Shown piece after piece: positions 1 to 7,023 of a stretch of DNA of 25,395 bases. A program made the translations under genes and the position numbers. The stretch covers positions 1 to 25,395 of the forward strand of contig JAJFTY010000111.1 in NCBI GenBank assembly GCA_021372695.1. Reading direction: 5' to 3'. Position 1 is the stretch's first letter, and each line of letters starts with the position of its first letter. The notes beneath the pieces were generated by a model. It saw nothing but the letters and a program-made list of their open reading frames with translations, was not told the DNA's origin and ran no database searches. Source of the DNA: Deltaproteobacteria bacterium (GTDB lineage: Bacteria; Desulfobacterota; Syntrophia; Syntrophales; UBA5619).

Positions 1-918
1 CACAAGAACGCCAAGGGCGAGAAGAAGGTCCTGGCCGTGGGCACGGAAGCTAAGAAGATGCTCGGACGGACGCCGGGAAACATCGTCGCCATCCGCCCCA
101 TGCGGGACGGCGTGATCGCCGATTTCGACATCACGGAGGCGATGCTGCGCCACTTCATCCTGAGTGTGCATAACCGCCGCACGCTGGTCCGGCCGCGGAT
201 CATCGTCTCCATCCCCTCCGGGATCACCCAGGTGGAGCGGCGCGCCGTGCGCGAAACGGTGGAATCGGCCGGCGCCAGGGAGATCTATCTGATCGAGGAG
301 CCGATGGCGGCGGCGATCGGCGCGGGCCTTCCGATCACCGAACCGATCAGTTCGATGGTGGTGGACATCGGCGGAGGGACGACGGAGGTGGCGGTGATCT
401 CGCTCGCCGGGATCGTCTACTCCAAATCGGTCCGCGTGGCCGGAGACAAGATCGACGACGAGATCGTCCAGTACATGAAGCGGAAGTACAGCCTCCTCAT
501 CGGGGAGAGATCGGGAGAGAACATCAAGACGGAGCTCGGCAACGCCTACCCCGATCCCAGCCAGGAGGTGCGCAGGATGGAAGTCCGCGGCAGGGATCTG
601 ATTTCCGGCATCCCGAAGATCCTGGAGATCAACTCCGACGAGGTCCGGGAGGCCATCAAGGAACCGGTCAGCCTCATCGTCGACGCCATCAAGGACGCGC
701 TGGAGAATGCCCCTCCCGAACTGGCCGGCGACATCGTCGACCGGGGCATCGTTCTGACCGGCGGCGGGGCGCTGCTTAGGAACCTCGACATGCTGATCCG
801 GGCGGAGACGGGTCTTCCGGTCCTGATCGCCGACGACCCCCTCTCCGCAGTCGCCCGGGGCGCCGGAATCGCCCTGGATCAGCTGGATGTTCTGAAAGAG
901 GTGACCTTTCAGGTATAG
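1..918 (+). CDS. mreB: Rod-shape-determining protein MreB, 3' portion (5' end outside window)
   Basis: The reading frame is open from base 1 and gives 305 residues, so about 40 N-terminal residues of a normal 340-345 residue MreB are missing. MreB is the bacterial actin that polymerises on the inner face of the membrane and guides the elongation peptidoglycan machinery. Actin-fold motifs are visible: the [10 protein letters not shown] and GVIADFD stretches near the start, the second phosphate loop [11 protein letters not shown] from fragment residue 122, and the adenosine-binding TGGGALL near residue 254. The fragment ends normally with a short hydrophobic tail. The gene is not followed by mreC or mreD; the next gene is a MarR regulator in its own unit. 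It may therefore be the last gene of its operon or a second mreB copy. Family assignment is secure; copy status is inference. Confidence 0.97.
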   Translation, partial: HKNAKGEKKVLAVGTEAKKMLGRTPGNIVAIRPMRDGVIADFDITEAMLRHFILSVHNRRTLVRPRIIVSIPSGITQVERRAVRETVESAGAREIYLIEEPMAAAIGAGLPITEPISSMVVDIGGGTTEVAVISLAGIVYSKSVRVAGDKIDDEIVQYMKRKYSLLIGERSGENIKTELGNAYPDPSQEVRRMEVRGRDLISGIPKILEINSDEVREAIKEPVSLIVDAIKDALENAPPELAGDIVDRGIVLTGGGALLRNLDMLIRAETGLPVLIADDPLSAVARGAGIALDQLDVLKEVTFQV

Positions 919-1008
919 GGAATCTGGGGTCGCCGCCTCTCCTGTAAAACGAAAACATTCCATCTTTAAACTTATCCTGCCGTCCCACCCCACTCACAAA
1001 AATATTAG

Positions 1009-1037
1009 TTGACAGAGTCAATCATATGTGCCATAAA
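1009..1037 (+). promoter_or_regulatory. Sigma-70-type promoter with palindromic MarR-type operator
   Basis: TTGACA at 1009-1014 is separated by 17 bases from CATAAA at 1032-1037, a good -35/-10 pair about 60 bases before the MarR start codon. The -35 box lies inside a perfect inverted repeat, TTGAC-AGA-GTCAA, at 1009-1021. A palindrome on the -35 is the classic position for an autorepressing MarR dimer. Binding by the adjacent gene product is inference. Confidence 0.6.
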
Positions 1038-1095
1038 ACCTCCCCAGGCTTCATAACACCACACCAAAGCTATTTGCGCGGAGGAGGAGGTACTG

Positions 1096-1545
1096 ATGGA
1101 CACGCAGGGGAGAAAACTCGCCGGACTGGTGGAAGAGGTCATCTACCATTTTGGGCCGAAAGGTATTGATGACGAATGTTGCGGCGAAAGAATTTCACCG
1201 GGCGAAATCCACGCCCTTCGGACCGTGTCGCGTCTCGATGTCTGCGCCATGCAGGACATCGCCAGGAGTGTGTCCGTCACAAAGGGCGGCGCGACCCGTA
1301 TCGTTGCCCGTCTGGAAGACAAAGGATTGGCTTATCGCGGACAGGACCAGAAGGACGGAAGGGTCTGTTGCGTCACTTTGACCGAAGAAGGCAAAGCCCT
1401 CCTGAAACGAATTGACGACCAACTCACCAATAAGATGCTGACGATACTGGGAGCGATGGACCCGTCCATGCGGGACGTCCTGCTCATCAGCCTTCATTCG
1501 TTTGTGCGGGCTTCCCAGCAGCAGATGACAGACAATAAAGGTTGA
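1096..1545 (+). CDS. MarR-family winged-helix transcriptional regulator, cysteine-rich
   Basis: This 149-residue protein has the usual MarR length and order. A dimerisation helix comes first, then a winged helix at about residues 35-100 with a recognition region SVTKGGATRIVARLEDKGL, then the wing QKDGRVCCVTLTEEG, then C-terminal helices. Start ATG 1096 has a strong purine-rich site, GAGGAGGAGG, just upstream. Unusual for a MarR protein are a CC pair at 28-29, Cys50 and a second CC pair at 91-92 in the wing. These could sense metal or thiol stress. It precedes a metal-type permease by 29 bases, so it probably regulates itself and that permease through the palindrome at 1009-1021. The fold is secure; the ligand is inferred from context. 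Confidence 0.9.
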   Translation: MDTQGRKLAGLVEEVIYHFGPKGIDDECCGERISPGEIHALRTVSRLDVCAMQDIARSVSVTKGGATRIVARLEDKGLAYRGQDQKDGRVCCVTLTEEGKALLKRIDDQLTNKMLTILGAMDPSMRDVLLISLHSFVRASQQQMTDNKG

Positions 1546-1574
1546 TATTGTAAACCTAAGAGGAGGTTTTGCAG

Positions 1575-2690
1575 ATGTTCGAACTGAATAATTTCGTCAC
1601 GGCCGGCCAATTTTTTTTCGTGATCGCCGGCGAGTTGATCCTGATCTTCGTGGCCGTTTCCTTTCTCATTGGCCTGCTGACGGAATACCTTCCCCCCTCT
1701 CGCATCCGGGATTTTCTGTCCGACAAATTGATCAGCGTGCAATACCTCCTGGGCGCAGGTCTGGGAGCCATTACACCCTTCTGCTCCTGTTCCACCGTTC
1801 CGATCACGGCCGGACTGCTCAAGGGGGGCGTCCCTTTCGGCCCCGTGATGGCCTTTCTTTTTTCCTCACCGGTCTTGAACCCGGTCATCATCGCACTGCT
1901 CCTTTCACTCTTTGGCTACAAAGTGACGGCTGTTTATGTCTTCATCACCTTCTTCGGTTCCATGGTCACGGCAGCCCTGCTGTCGAAAATGGGTATGGAA
2001 AGCCAGGTCAAGGCGCTGGTCAGTCTGGAGGGCTCCTGCTGCGGACAGGATGCGAAACCGCAGGTCGGCCCTGTAAAAGCGGTCGCGGCTTCGGCTGGCT
2101 GCTGCGCTCCTGAAGGCGCCGCACCCTCGCCCCTGATCACACTGCCGGTGTTTCAAGCCGCGGGCGGCTGCTGCGCCGGGGATACGAAGGCAAACACTCA
2201 GCCGGCGGCTTCTTCGTCCTGCTGCGCTGTCAATTTCGATGCAGACGGAGGAAGCGAATCACCGCGGGCTCCGTTCAAAGAGAAGATGAAGAGGGCCTCG
2301 TTGTCCGCGATGGCGACGTTCAAAGGGGTGTTCTGGTATCTCCTACTCGGTGCAGCTATTGGCGCTTTCATCTACGGGTTCTTCCCCCAGGACCTCGTGG
2401 TCAGGTTGGCGGGGCCGGGCAATCCCTGGTCCATCCCGATTGCCGCAGCCATCGGGGCACCCATGTACATCCGGGCGGAAACGATCATCCCGATCAGCGC
2501 CGCCCTGGTCGGAAAAGGGATGGGGCTGGGAACGGTTCTGGCTCTCATCATCGGTGGGGCAGGGGCGAGCATCCCGGAGATCATTATTCTTGGTTCCATC
2601 TTCAAGAAGAAACTGATCTTCGCCTTTGTGCTGAACGTTTTTCTGGTAGCCATTGCAGCCGGATATCTTGTGGAACTCATGCTCTATTAG
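1575..2690 (+). CDS. Two-domain permease of the ArsP/YraQ (DUF318) family, SO_0444-like metal exporter
   Basis: This 371-residue inner-membrane protein has two hydrophobic halves, each carrying the permease motif. The first is PFCSCSTVPITAGLL with Cys70 and Cys72, followed by a GVPFGPVMAFLFSSPVLNP segment. The second half contains GAPMYIRAETIIPISAAL. Between them is a hydrophilic loop with four CC pairs at residues 155, 176, 199 and 216, set in Ala/Pro-rich spacers. Members of this family export arsenic species, or copper and zinc. ATG 1575 is chosen over TTG 1569 because AGGAGG sits at the right distance. It follows the MarR gene closely, likely in one operon. The metal substrate is not determined by sequence. 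A related permease lies at 3812. Confidence 0.88.
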   Translation: MFELNNFVTAGQFFFVIAGELILIFVAVSFLIGLLTEYLPPSRIRDFLSDKLISVQYLLGAGLGAITPFCSCSTVPITAGLLKGGVPFGPVMAFLFSSPVLNPVIIALLLSLFGYKVTAVYVFITFFGSMVTAALLSKMGMESQVKALVSLEGSCCGQDAKPQVGPVKAVAASAGCCAPEGAAPSPLITLPVFQAAGGCCAGDTKANTQPAASSSCCAVNFDADGGSESPRAPFKEKMKRASLSAMATFKGVFWYLLLGAAIGAFIYGFFPQDLVVRLAGPGNPWSIPIAAAIGAPMYIRAETIIPISAALVGKGMGLGTVLALIIGGAGASIPEIIILGSIFKKKLIFAFVLNVFLVAIAAGYLVELMLY

Positions 2691-2718
2691 GCAGAACCAC
2701 GCAAGAAGGAGAAATAGA

Positions 2719-3336
2719 ATGATTACGATCCACTTTTCACCGATCGAAACTTTACCTGATACGGCTATACAGCCACAGGGGGTCGTTTCCAAAGCCTTCA
2801 TCGATCGCGGGGTGAAAACTTTTCGCGAAGCGTCATATTATGTGAATCGCCTTCCTTATGGTTACAACAGCTCTTCAAGTAATGCGATGATTCTGTTTGA
2901 GGATGGCTTTGGAACTTGTTTCGCGAAGCATGGGCTCATCGCCCGGCTTGCGGAAGAATTGGAGTTACCGGTATACCGCTACGAAGGCTTCTATTCGCTG
3001 ACGAATAAAGTCGTGACCGGGGTCGACACCATCCTTGCCGAGTATGGATTGTCCTACATCCCGCGCATACATTGTTTTCTCGCCTACGAGAAAAACTATA
3101 TAGATCTAACCGATGGAAATTGCACCGGTAAGAATTGTCTGATCGAGACGTATCTGAAGATATTTCGAGCGAAACCCGAACAAACCCAATCCGAGCTCGA
3201 AGGCGCATATCGCAGCTATTATGCCGAAGTCTGCACCACAGATCCAGTCTTTGCCAAAGTGGGTGTCGACAGCATGTACAAAATACTGAAACAGTGCGAG
3301 GCGTTGAATACCGCCTTATGTAAATGGTGGCAATAG
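2719..3336 (+). CDS. Transglutaminase-like (papain-fold) protein
   Basis: This 205-residue protein has no signal peptide or membrane segment, so it is probably cytoplasmic. A Cys-His-Asp arrangement typical of transglutaminase-like cysteine enzymes is visible: Cys67 in GTCFAKHGLIARLAEELELP, His118 in RIHCFLAYE and Asp129 in NYIDLTDGN. The helix after Cys67 followed by a YRYEGFYSL strand matches that fold. Fold members include proteases, peptide N-glycanases and acyl or amide transferases, so the reaction cannot be named. ATG 2719 has AAGGAG eight bases upstream and lies 28 bases after the first permease, so cotranscription is likely. GC is lower than in neighbouring genes. The role in this metal cassette is unknown. 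Confidence 0.72.
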   Translation: MITIHFSPIETLPDTAIQPQGVVSKAFIDRGVKTFREASYYVNRLPYGYNSSSSNAMILFEDGFGTCFAKHGLIARLAEELELPVYRYEGFYSLTNKVVTGVDTILAEYGLSYIPRIHCFLAYEKNYIDLTDGNCTGKNCLIETYLKIFRAKPEQTQSELEGAYRSYYAEVCTTDPVFAKVGVDSMYKILKQCEALNTALCKWWQ

Positions 3337-3386
3337 TTACACATGTTGCCCGGTACCCACGCCATCGGACGAAGACATGATTTTTT

Positions 3387-3415
3387 TTGACAATAATCCT
3401 CTTCATCGTCATTCT
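3387..3415 (+). promoter_or_regulatory. Probable promoter of arsR-like gene
   Basis: A consensus TTGACA at 3387-3392, preceded by an eight-T tract, lies 17 bases before a weak -10 (CATTCT, 3410-3415). It overlaps the operator-like palindrome at 3405-3420, as expected for a repressed promoter. The -35 is convincing; the -10 is poor. Confidence 0.45.
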
Positions 3416-3420
3416 ACGAT
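3405..3420. promoter_or_regulatory. ArsR-type operator, copy 1
   Basis: ATCGTCATTCTACGAT has inverted arms ATCGT and ACGAT around six bases, just before the arsR-like gene. It matches the copy at 3781-3796 at 13 of 16 positions. An overlapping palindrome, CTAC-GATA-GTAG, lies at 3414-3425. Confidence 0.6.
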
Positions 3421-3435
3421 AGTAGGAAGGTTTTT

Positions 3436-3744
3436 ATGGCAATCACGGAAGCACCGCTCAGTACGGAGCAGAAGCGATTGGTGAACATGCTCAAGGCGCT
3501 GGGCAATCCTATCCGTTTCCAGATCGTCGAATTTCTGGCCCAGAAAAAGGAGTGTATCACCTCCGATATCGTGGAGGCCACCCCGCTGGCTCAATCAACG
3601 GTCAGTCAGCACCTCAAGGTGTTGCGTGAGGCAGGTTTGATCCATGGCGAGATTGAAGGCCCGGCCACCTGCTATTGCCTGGATGCCGAAAATATCCGCT
3701 GGTTCAAGGAACAGATCGGCAAGTGGCTGCCTGAATGCAGATGA
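3436..3744 (+). CDS. ArsR/SmtB-family winged-helix metalloregulator
   Basis: This 102-residue protein has the compact ArsR fold. LKALGNPIRFQIVEFL opens the domain, and STVSQHLKVLREAGLIHGEIEG is the helix-turn-helix recognition region and wing. The classic ELCVCDL arsenic site is absent. Cysteines occur instead at 40 (KKECITSD), 79 and 81 (TCYC, in the wing) and 101 (PECR near the C-terminus), a plausible alternative metal or arsenite site. Family members repress metal-export genes and release DNA when metal binds. Start ATG 3436 follows a GGAAGG-like site. Matching palindromes before this gene and before the permease 67 bases downstream suggest it controls both. Fold is secure, ligand unknown. 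Confidence 0.93.
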   Translation: MAITEAPLSTEQKRLVNMLKALGNPIRFQIVEFLAQKKECITSDIVEATPLAQSTVSQHLKVLREAGLIHGEIEGPATCYCLDAENIRWFKEQIGKWLPECR

Positions 3745-3779
3745 TGAAGACTCTTTAAGGAGATTTTTTTGCCTTAACG

Positions 3780-3797
3780 TATCGTAATTTTGCGATA
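3780..3797. promoter_or_regulatory. ArsR-type operator, copy 2
   Basis: TATCGTAATTTTGCGATA is an imperfect 18-bp palindrome whose 16-bp core repeats the arm-spacer-arm layout of the site before arsR. It sits just upstream of the AAAGGAG ribosome site of the second permease, so binding could block transcription entry. Confidence 0.6.
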
Positions 3798-3811
3798 AAG
3801 GAGACCGGTTT

Positions 3812-4858
3812 ATGGACGAGTTTTTTGAGATTGTTCGTTTTGTGGGCAATGCTTCTTGGAAGGTGCTGCCTTTTTTCCTGCTGAGTATGTTCCTCAGCGT
3901 CATGATCAATATGTTGGATCTCACCGATGCGATCCGCAAGGCCTTTGCCGGGCGGGAGGGACTCGCAGTTCTTCTGGCCACTGCAGTAGGCGCCTTCAGC
4001 CCGTTCTGCTCCTGCACAGTCATCCCGATCATCGCGGGGCTCCTGATAAGCGGTGTCCCGCTCGCACCGGTCATGTCGTTCTGGATTGCGTCTCCCACGA
4101 TGGACCCGGAAATCTTCACGCTGACGGTCGGTATTCTGGATTGGCCGCTTGCTCTGTCGAGGTTGGGAGCGTCCTTGGCTTTGAGTCTGGGTGCCGGGTA
4201 TCTGACCCTGTTACTTTGCCGGCTGGGGTACTTCAGTCAAATCCTTCCCGCAGGGATAGGACAATCAACACAACTGAAGACGTCCTGCTGCAAGGCTCAG
4301 AGTGAAGCAGCACCCCCAATACCAGTCACCCTGACGGTCCTGCCCGCTGTTGCCTGTTGTTCGGCGGACAGGGCAAAAGCAATTGCGGTGCCCCTTCCGG
4401 TCCTCCATTCCCCCGCCTGGTGGGAGTCCGGTGTTGCAAGCCTCCGCCGTATCGACTGGATGGTTTTTGCCCGCAGGATGGGAGACCAGAGCTGGCGACT
4501 CGGCCGCTGGCTTCTGGTGGCTTTCACGCTCGAGGCACTCATCACCATGTATGTCCCACAGGAAACAATCGTGTCGATTTTGGGTGATGGCAACCGCTTC
4601 GCAATTCCGTTGGCTTCACTGATAGGAGTTCCTCTTTACCTGGGAAACCTCAGCGCCTTGCCTATCGTCAAAGGCCTGATCATTCAAGGGATGCAGCCGG
4701 GTGCTGCCATTGCCTTCCTGATCGCGGGACCCGTCACGACCATCCCGGCAATGACGGCAGTGTGGACTGTCGTCCGCAGACCCATTTTCGCTCTCTATGT
4801 CGCCATCAGCCTGTTCGGATCGATGTTGCTTGGGTTTATCGTCAGCGCCATCTTATAG
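3812..4858 (+). CDS. Second ArsP/YraQ (DUF318)-family permease, SO_0444-like
   Basis: This 348-residue inner-membrane protein has the same architecture as the permease at 1575: two hydrophobic halves with GAFSPFCSCTVIPIIAGLL (Cys66, Cys68) in the first and GVPLYLGNLSALPIVKGLI in the second. The segment GVPLAPVMSFWIASPTMDPEI parallels the other copy. The central loop carries only two CC pairs, at residues 159 and 182, against four in the first permease. Start ATG 3812 has AAAGGAG upstream and lies directly behind the operator-like palindrome. The two proteins are clearly diverged, so this is not a recent duplication; they may handle different metals or oxidation states. Export of a thiophilic metal or metalloid is inferred from the family and the ArsR neighbour. 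Confidence 0.88.
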   Translation: MDEFFEIVRFVGNASWKVLPFFLLSMFLSVMINMLDLTDAIRKAFAGREGLAVLLATAVGAFSPFCSCTVIPIIAGLLISGVPLAPVMSFWIASPTMDPEIFTLTVGILDWPLALSRLGASLALSLGAGYLTLLLCRLGYFSQILPAGIGQSTQLKTSCCKAQSEAAPPIPVTLTVLPAVACCSADRAKAIAVPLPVLHSPAWWESGVASLRRIDWMVFARRMGDQSWRLGRWLLVAFTLEALITMYVPQETIVSILGDGNRFAIPLASLIGVPLYLGNLSALPIVKGLIIQGMQPGAAIAFLIAGPVTTIPAMTAVWTVVRRPIFALYVAISLFGSMLLGFIVSAIL

Positions 4859-4876
4859 AAAAGGAGGGATAACATC

Positions 4877-5032
4877 ATGAACAAAGTCAAGAGGAAGAAA
4901 GGGATTCTGAAGGCACAAGAAAAGTCTCAGATCGTGCCGGTGTTGATTGACGTGAATGAGATTCAAAAAGGGACGGCGGCTCTCTTGTGTTGCCCGGAAT
5001 GCGGGAAGAGGTGTAGGACGAAATTGGCTTGA
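4877..5032 (+). CDS. 51-residue CCxxC miniprotein at end of metal cassette
   Basis: A small frame begins at ATG 4877 with AAGGAGGGAT upstream, 18 bases after the second permease, and stops at TGA 5030-5032. The N-terminus is very basic (MNKVKRKKGILKAQEK). The C-terminus has the motif CCPECGKRC at residues 38-46, resembling half of a zinc ribbon or a metal-binding knuckle. The strong ribosome site, tight spacing and the terminator that follows at 5142 support a real gene. A cytoplasmic metal-carrier or sensor role beside the permease is inference. No family is recognised. Confidence 0.65.
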   Translation: MNKVKRKKGILKAQEKSQIVPVLIDVNEIQKGTAALLCCPECGKRCRTKLA

Positions 5033-5141
5033 GTGGGCATCTAAGAACGCACAAGAAGAAAGAAGAGACAGATGGTTGATGTCGCGATGAATCTCAATCA
5101 ACCGGCGGAATGAGGGGTTAGCCACAACAAATAACGTCTGA

Positions 5142-5171
5142 GGGTAGAGCCATTTCAACTCTGCCCTTTTT
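5142..5171 (+). terminator. Rho-independent terminator of the metal cassette
   Basis: GGGTAGAG (5142-5149) pairs with CTCTGCCC (5159-5166), eight pairs with one G-U, around a nine-base loop. TTTTTCATTTTC follows directly. It lies about 110 bases after the miniprotein gene. Confidence 0.8.
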
Positions 5172-5244
5172 CATTTTCTCTACGGGCATTCTTTCTTTCC
5201 GAAATCATCAAGGTTGAAAGTCAGCTTAAGGTGACGATAAGCAG

Positions 5245-5289
5245 GCGAAGCCAGCGACCGGCGTATGGCCTCATTCCATGCCCTGCTTG
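5245..5289. repeat. 45-bp direct repeat, copy 1
   Basis: This stretch is identical to 7666-7710 except at one base (44 of 45). Only this copy is framed by AAGCAGG (5239-5245) and CCTGCTT (5282-5288), which could close a stem. Read on the minus strand, both copies give SRAWNEAIRRSLAS and the single difference is silent (CTG/TTG, Leu). Confidence 0.85.
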
Positions 5290-5438
5290 AGAGGAGACAA
5301 TTTCCCTCTTGACTTTTCATTTTCATAAGAGCAACGTTCAACCATCGATTCTCCAATTTACTCCGTAAACCCATCAACCTAACCCCTCTGCCTTCTGGTG
5401 ATTACAATGAGAAGATGGGGTTGCAAAAAAGTGATCAT

Positions 5439-5481
5439 ACAAATCCTCTAAGGGAGCCAAAGGCTCTCTTAGAGGATTTGT
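5439..5481. terminator. Twenty-bp near-perfect hairpin, possible bidirectional terminator or RNA element
   Basis: The arm at 5439-5458 pairs with 5462-5481 around an AAA loop, with a single G-U pair and no bulge. The core is CTCTAAGGGAGCC / GGCTCTCTTAGAG. No U-tract follows on the plus strand, and on the minus strand a TTTTTT run lies more than ten bases away. It is therefore not a textbook terminator and may be a mobile or RNA hairpin. Confidence 0.5.
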
Positions 5482-5627
5482 CCTCCCGCAAATCTTCTTC
5501 TGGGTTCACGCCGATCTCCCGCTGACTTTCACGGTTCCAAAGTACTTGTGGAACTATACTAGAAATTTGAAATTGACATAGGGTACTGCGTTTCCACTGA
5601 TTATGATTTAAAAAAATGGGGGGGATT

Positions 5628-6407
5628 ATGAAGCAGAAAACGATTGTCATGATTCATGGCATGTGGGGTGGTGGGTGGTACTGGGAGAACTATAGAAAAT
5701 ACTTTGAGGCTAAGGGATATCAATGCATTGTTCCTACCTTGAGATACCATGACGTTAATCCCAAAGAAACGCCCCCTGCAGGGCTGGGAACCACAAGCAT
5801 ACTGGATTATGTATCTGACTTGGAGAAGCTCATCAAGAAGGGTGGTGGGAAGCCGATACTGATGGGACACTCCATGGGTGGATTGATAGCCCAGATCCTC
5901 GGCAGCAGAGATCTTGCTGAGGCCCTCGTCCTGCTGACACCCGCTTCTCCCAGCGGGATCATTGCACTCAAGCCATCTGTAATTAAGAGCTTCCGGAGCG
6001 TTTTTTCCCAATGGGCCTTTTGGAAGAGACCCATACGTCAGACCTTTGCGGAAGCAGTCTATGCAATGCTTCACCTTCTTCCCTCGCAGCAACAAATACA
6101 GACTTATGAACGCTTTGTTTATGAGTCGGGCCAAGCTGGTTTTGAGATGGGTTTTTGGCTTTTCGACAGCAAGAGGGCAACGCAGGTGAATGAAAAAAAG
6201 GTTACATGCCCCATTCTGGTCATTGCTGGTGCTGAAGACCGAATCACGCCGCCCGCTGTGGTGAAAAAAATCCATAAGAAATACGGAGATATATCGACAT
6301 ACAGAGAACTAAGTGGCCATGCCCACTGGGTTGTGGGTGAAGCGGGATGGGAGGATATAACAGAACTCATCCAGGAATGGTTGAGTCGGAATGTGAAAAA
6401 TGGGTGA
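5628..6407 (+). CDS. Alpha/beta-hydrolase fold protein
   Basis: This 259-residue soluble protein has the full hydrolase pattern: oxyanion-side HGMWGGGWYW at 10-19, nucleophile elbow GHSMGG with Ser82, acid Asp204 in GAEDRITPP, and catalytic His231 or His233 in SGHAHW. The fold covers esterases, lipases and lactonases; the substrate cannot be assigned. ATG 5628 is preferred to ATG 5616 because the G-run between them can act as ribosome site and MKQKTIVMIHG is the typical family start; 5616 remains possible and adds four residues. GC content is visibly lower than in mreB or the genes after 9300, which fits acquired DNA. A terminator-like hairpin follows. Confidence 0.9.
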   Translation: MKQKTIVMIHGMWGGGWYWENYRKYFEAKGYQCIVPTLRYHDVNPKETPPAGLGTTSILDYVSDLEKLIKKGGGKPILMGHSMGGLIAQILGSRDLAEALVLLTPASPSGIIALKPSVIKSFRSVFSQWAFWKRPIRQTFAEAVYAMLHLLPSQQQIQTYERFVYESGQAGFEMGFWLFDSKRATQVNEKKVTCPILVIAGAEDRITPPAVVKKIHKKYGDISTYRELSGHAHWVVGEAGWEDITELIQEWLSRNVKNG

Positions 6408-6415
6408 TTGATTTT

Positions 6416-6449
6416 AACCCCGTGTCTCAAGACACTGAGGGTTGGTTTT
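6416..6449 (+). terminator. Terminator-like hairpin after the hydrolase
   Basis: AACCC (6416-6420) and GTGTC (6422-6426) pair with GACAC (6431-6435) and GGGTT (6439-6443) around a TCAA loop. Only GGTTTT follows, so termination may be weak. Confidence 0.4.
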
Positions 6450-6487
6450 GGGGGAGTCTGATCTGAAAGGAGGGCATGGAGTCTGCC

Positions 6488-6556
6488 ATGAAAAGGGGTT
6501 GCCTGAAGGTGCCGATATCATGCCTCCATATGGGATCAAACCCTTATGGGGGTTCT
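6488..6556 (+). repeat. Diverged ~70-bp sequence repeat, copy A
   Basis: The segment shares an evident but decayed alignment with 7024-7097, including CTGAAGGT-CCGATAT and TATGGGGG/TTTGGGGG blocks. Both copies read KG--LKVPI in one frame. Similarity was judged by eye. Confidence 0.45.
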
Positions 6557-6634
6557 TCAAAAGGCAATATGCCTCGTTCTGTCAGAGAGGTCGGACCATG
6601 ACTCAAACCCAACCCCTGAAAGGAGGCTACTGAC

Positions 6635-6934
6635 ATGATACGATGGACAAGAAGTGGGAAGATTAATGCGGCTAAGTACATGGAGGCAATCCAGTGGGGG
6701 AAGGAGATTGCTGAATACACCAACAAAAAACACGGAACCCAGACAACCGTTTACATAGATAGTTTTGGGGAATATGGGACGATTCGCTGGTTCTGGGATT
6801 GCGCTGATTTGGCAACTCTGGAGAAAGTCGGGCTACAGCTTTTCGCAGATCCAGAGTACCTAAAAAAAATCAGTCGAGGTCCAGAATTCCTCGTGCCAGG
6901 GAGCGTTGTTGACATCGTTATGCGCTCGATTTGA
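6635..6934 (+). CDS. Small conserved protein of probable dimeric alpha+beta barrel type
   Basis: This is a 99-residue protein. AAAGGAGG ends nine bases before ATG 6635. The sequence runs MIRWTRSGKINAAKYMEAIQ, a helix, strand TTVYIDSF, the aromatic strand GTIRWFWDC, then ADLATLEKVGLQL and a C-terminal PGSVVDIVMRSI strand. This strand-helix-strand order with a turn at GEYGTIRW resembles NIPSNAP-like ferredoxin-fold barrels that dimerise. No catalytic residues are obvious. It is one of four small proteins of this general shape between 6635 and 9207. Family name and function are not established; the fold is inferred from pattern. Confidence 0.75.
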   Translation: MIRWTRSGKINAAKYMEAIQWGKEIAEYTNKKHGTQTTVYIDSFGEYGTIRWFWDCADLATLEKVGLQLFADPEYLKKISRGPEFLVPGSVVDIVMRSI

Positions 6935-6973
6935 GTTGGCAAGTCTTGGATACGGTCAAGTACGCAATTCCTG

Positions 6974-6995
6974 GGCGGGGTGATCGCGCCCCGCC
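6974..6995 (+). terminator. GC-rich hairpin, possible terminator
   Basis: GGCGGGG (6974-6980) pairs with CCCCGCC (6989-6995) around TGATCGCG, 40 bases after the 6635 gene. Only TTCTACCTCT follows, so the U-tract is poor. Confidence 0.4.
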
Positions 6996-7023
6996 TTCTA
7001 CCTCTAACCTTCTGGAGTCCTCC

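Larger units (their letters stand above)
5033..5627. other. Long intergenic stretch with terminator, repeat copy and large hairpin
   Basis: About 595 bases without a convincing gene. It contains the terminator at 5142-5171, the first copy of a 45-bp repeat at 5245-5289 and the large hairpin at 5439-5481. A TTGACA at 5573-5578 may start the hydrolase unit, but its -10 is unclear. A short minus-strand frame (5180-5377) covers the repeat copy but has no clear ribosome site. Confidence 0.7.

Noticed and set aside
5180..5377. A 65-residue minus-strand frame over the first 45-bp repeat copy
   Set aside because: No ribosome site and no recognised family. The silent difference between the repeat copies keeps a remnant coding origin open, noted as a finding instead.
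6442..6633. A 63-residue plus-strand frame before the 6635 gene
   Set aside because: It has no ribosome site, includes the decayed repeat and the ribosome site of the next gene, and shows no motif.
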